Below, one piece after another: positions 62,320 through 64,000 of a stretch of DNA of 64,000 nt. Under the pieces are notes generated by a model. The model saw only the letters and a list, made by a program, of their open reading frames with translations. It ran no database searches and was not told where the DNA came from. The translations under genes and the position numbers were made by a program. The stretch comes from Emiliania huxleyi CCMP1516 (taxonomy: Eukaryota; Haptophyta; Isochrysidales; Noelaerhabdaceae): the NCBI RefSeq assembly GCF_000372725.1, contig NW_005202113.1, positions 133,891 to 197,890 of the forward strand. Reading direction: 5' to 3'. Every line of letters starts with the position of its first letter. The first letter of the stretch is position 1.

Positions 62320-62535
62320 TTTCCGACAGACTGCGTGCAGCGGGCTAGCAGTGCCCCGACAGACTGTAGTACGTTTCCATGTGCAATGGGCTAGCAGTGT
62401 CCCGACAGACTGCGTGCAGCGGGCTAGCAGTGTCCCGATAGACTGTAGTACGTTCCATGACCATGTGCAATGGGCTAGCAGTGTCCCGACAGACTGTGTG
62501 CAGTGGGCTAGCAGTGTCCCGATAGACTGCGTACG
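62320..62535. repeat. Tandem repeat array with GGGCTAGCAGTG units
   Basis: Five copies of GGGCTAGCAGTG start at 62342, 62388, 62421, 62472 and 62505, each followed by CCCGAYAGACTG. Spacings of 46, 33, 51 and 33 bp show an 84-bp higher-order unit (62388 to 62472; 62421 to 62505). Lies between the two convergent genes. Confidence 0.9.
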
Positions 62536-62593
62536 CATGAACACTCTCATATTATTATTATTCCGACGCGCTCTCCTAGACGTAGGGGGCACA

Positions 62594-63932
62594 CTAGAGC
62601 GGCTGCAAAAACTGGAGCATGTCCGCCGAGACCTGTCCAGCTGGGAGGTTGCGTGCGTGGTGCGCGAGCGCCTTCTTGTAGCCATGGATCACCTGGGGGG
62701 AGTAGAACTCGCCGTCTGCTGCGTTGCCCGGCCGTGCCCACCGAAAGATCCGGTCGGTCGCCAGCGAGAAGAAGTGGCCCGTCACGATGAGCTGCGTGGC
62801 CGCCGCCGGCTCGTCCGCGCCGACGCGCTGGGTACGGAAGCGGAACTCGAGCGGCGGCACCAGCAGCATGAGCGTGCCATTCTCCTGCTTCTTGACGACC
62901 GAGGAGAGGAAGGGGCGGATCATCTCGTCGACAATGTCCTGCGAGCTGATTTTGAAGCTGTCCTCGATGTGCTTGCCGCCGTGCCCGCCCCGGAGCGCCG
63001 TGATCTCGCTCACGTACTTCTTGAGGTGCTCTGCGGGGGTGGGAGGGGGGGGGGGGTGGGCTCGAGCGGGAGGGAGTGGCTTGGGTTGTCGGCTCGCCTG
63101 GCGCGTCGGCCTTGATGCGCTGGTGGAGGAAGAAGACGACCCACGGCGGACAAATGGCTAGTTTAAGGAGGAGTCGCGAGTGCGCGACCCCGCGCTGCTT
63201 GTCGAGCACGCGGAACATGTGCCGAGCGAGCTCGTTGCGGTAGGACCCAACCAGCTGCGCCGCGACGTCCTCCGTTACGTGAAGCTGATCCTGCATGACA
63301 AAGGGAGTGCCGCCGCCGCTCGCCCGACCCCGGCCGGACGGCACAAAGCTCTCGACGAGCGCCGGGTCGATATCGTCCTCGTCCACCCACTGGTAGCGCA
63401 CGCACGCGAGGCCTTCCGCCATATCCGCCTCGCTCAGGTCCCACTCGGGTCCCCAGTCAACCCAGTACTGCAGAATGCCCTCGCGTATGCGGCTCTTGAG
63501 CACCGCGTGCACCTGAAACTGGTCGTCGCCGAGGTGCCCAGCGGCCCCGCCCCAGACCGCCTCCGGGTCCACCTCCATGTTCTCCACCGCGGCGCCGACT
63601 CGAGCGACACGGTCGGCAGGAACCGTCTCATCCCACCTCGCCGCCCAGCCGAGGAAGTGGACGCGGTACTCGCCGTCCTCGGTGACGTGCACAATCTTGG
63701 CGCCGTACCACTTCCCGAACCTGTCGCGGGCTTGGACCTCATCGCCGGCAGAGAAGCTGCCGATGCCGCGCACACGCGCCGAGTCCACCCACTCGTCGCA
63801 CCTTGCGTTCCAGCCGTGGTAGTGCACCTTGTAGCTCAGGCCGCTGCTCTCCTCGAGGCTCTGCTTTATTACCGCCTGATACCACACCCCGTTCTGCTCG
63901 GCATCCACCTTTGTGCCAGCGGCCAGTGGCAT
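62594..63932 (-). CDS. Tudor/chromo-barrel chromatin-reader-like protein, at least 2 exons
   Basis: Starts at the ATG at 63932 (the frame before it opens only at a TTG). Two Tudor-knot/chromo-barrel units are clear: GVWYQAVIKQSLEESSGLSY-KVHYHGWNARCDEWVDSARV and GKWYGAKIVHV-EYRVHFLGWAARWDETVPADRV. Both have the K/R-V-H-Y/F-x-GW-x3-x-DEW pattern of MRG15/MSL3-type readers. A third, more divergent unit follows (ILQYWVDWGPEWDLSEADM). After an intron between about 63170 and 63020, the last exon (to 62594) encodes SEITALRGGHGGKHIEDSFK, KKQENGTLMLLVPPLEFRFR and a helical end. No MRG domain is seen. A nuclear protein that binds histone tails or RNA is the likely role. Confidence 0.65.
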
Positions 63933-64000
63933 GCCCCCCCGCACGCTCTGGGGACTTAGACGAATCGAGCTACGCAAATCGCGACGATTTTGCTAGGGCA
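63933..64000. other. Upstream edge of the Tudor gene
   Basis: Only 68 bp; nothing recognisable. Confidence 0.3.

Noticed and set aside
1-64000. CRISPR arrays, bacterial operons, rRNA or tRNA genes.
   Set aside because: No spaced direct-repeat arrays, no operon-like spacing with ribosome sites, and no tRNA cloverleaf or rRNA stretch that I could recognise by eye.

Overview
The window reads as nuclear DNA of a unicellular, flagellated, plastid-bearing alga, most likely a haptophyte (Emiliania/Gephyrocapsa or Chrysochromulina type). This is inference from several signs. The DNA is very GC-rich. Genes are compact with short introns (mostly about 70-95 nt), and at least ten phase-consistent introns start with GC instead of GT. 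Several genes are plastid-type with secretory or bipartite leaders (FKBP, MATE, ClpS). There are cilium-related genes (a CC2D2A fragment, PIH1), BspA-type LRR and SPPPP membrane proteins, and CBM20/CBM48 carbohydrate-binding proteins. Genes lie on both strands, often in divergent pairs sharing a short promoter region, and the gaps between them are filled with repeats.

Layout. 0-7 kb: orphan last exon of CC2D2A, fasciclin protein, CK1-like kinase, lumenal FKBP, EF-hand protein, with repeats between 1.7 and 3 kb. 7-16 kb: MATE transporter, then a large multi-exon CBM20-TPS-TPP gene, then a small membrane protein and a proline-rich locus. 16-23 kb: a large inverted repeat around an LRR membrane protein, whose right arm is the promoter of an AMPK/SNF1 beta subunit. 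23-30 kb: disordered protein, a Qa-SNARE ending in a CaaX box, a microsatellite, a secreted Cys-rich protein. 30-33.8 kb: gene-poor low-complexity DNA. 33.8-45 kb: F-box protein, coiled-coil protein, DDX11/CHL1 helicase, BTB/T1 protein, truncated dioxygenase-like gene, TLC protein, mitochondrial carrier. 45-58 kb: tandem repeat-element copies, PIH1 protein, ClpS, gamma-SNAP, beta-rich protein, pseudouridine synthase, Cu-only SOD-like protein, RanBP2-zinc-finger/PP2C fusion. 58-64 kb: a spliced gene of about 1171 codons whose C-terminus carries the RAG1 zinc-His/catalytic-Glu signature plus a SAP domain, a tandem repeat array, and a convergent Tudor/chromo-barrel protein.

Common themes are membrane traffic (Qa-SNARE, gamma-SNAP), energy and carbohydrate sensing (AMPK beta, CBM20-TPS-TPP), the plastid (FKBP, ClpS, MATE) and the cilium (PIH1, CC2D2A). 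The most striking points are the RAG1-like recombinase gene, the predicted lipid-anchored Qa-SNARE, two predicted pseudoenzymes (the PP2C fusion and TPS-TPP), and an inverted copy of a promoter with its start codon. Exon boundaries were set by reading frame and splice consensus only; none has transcript support here.
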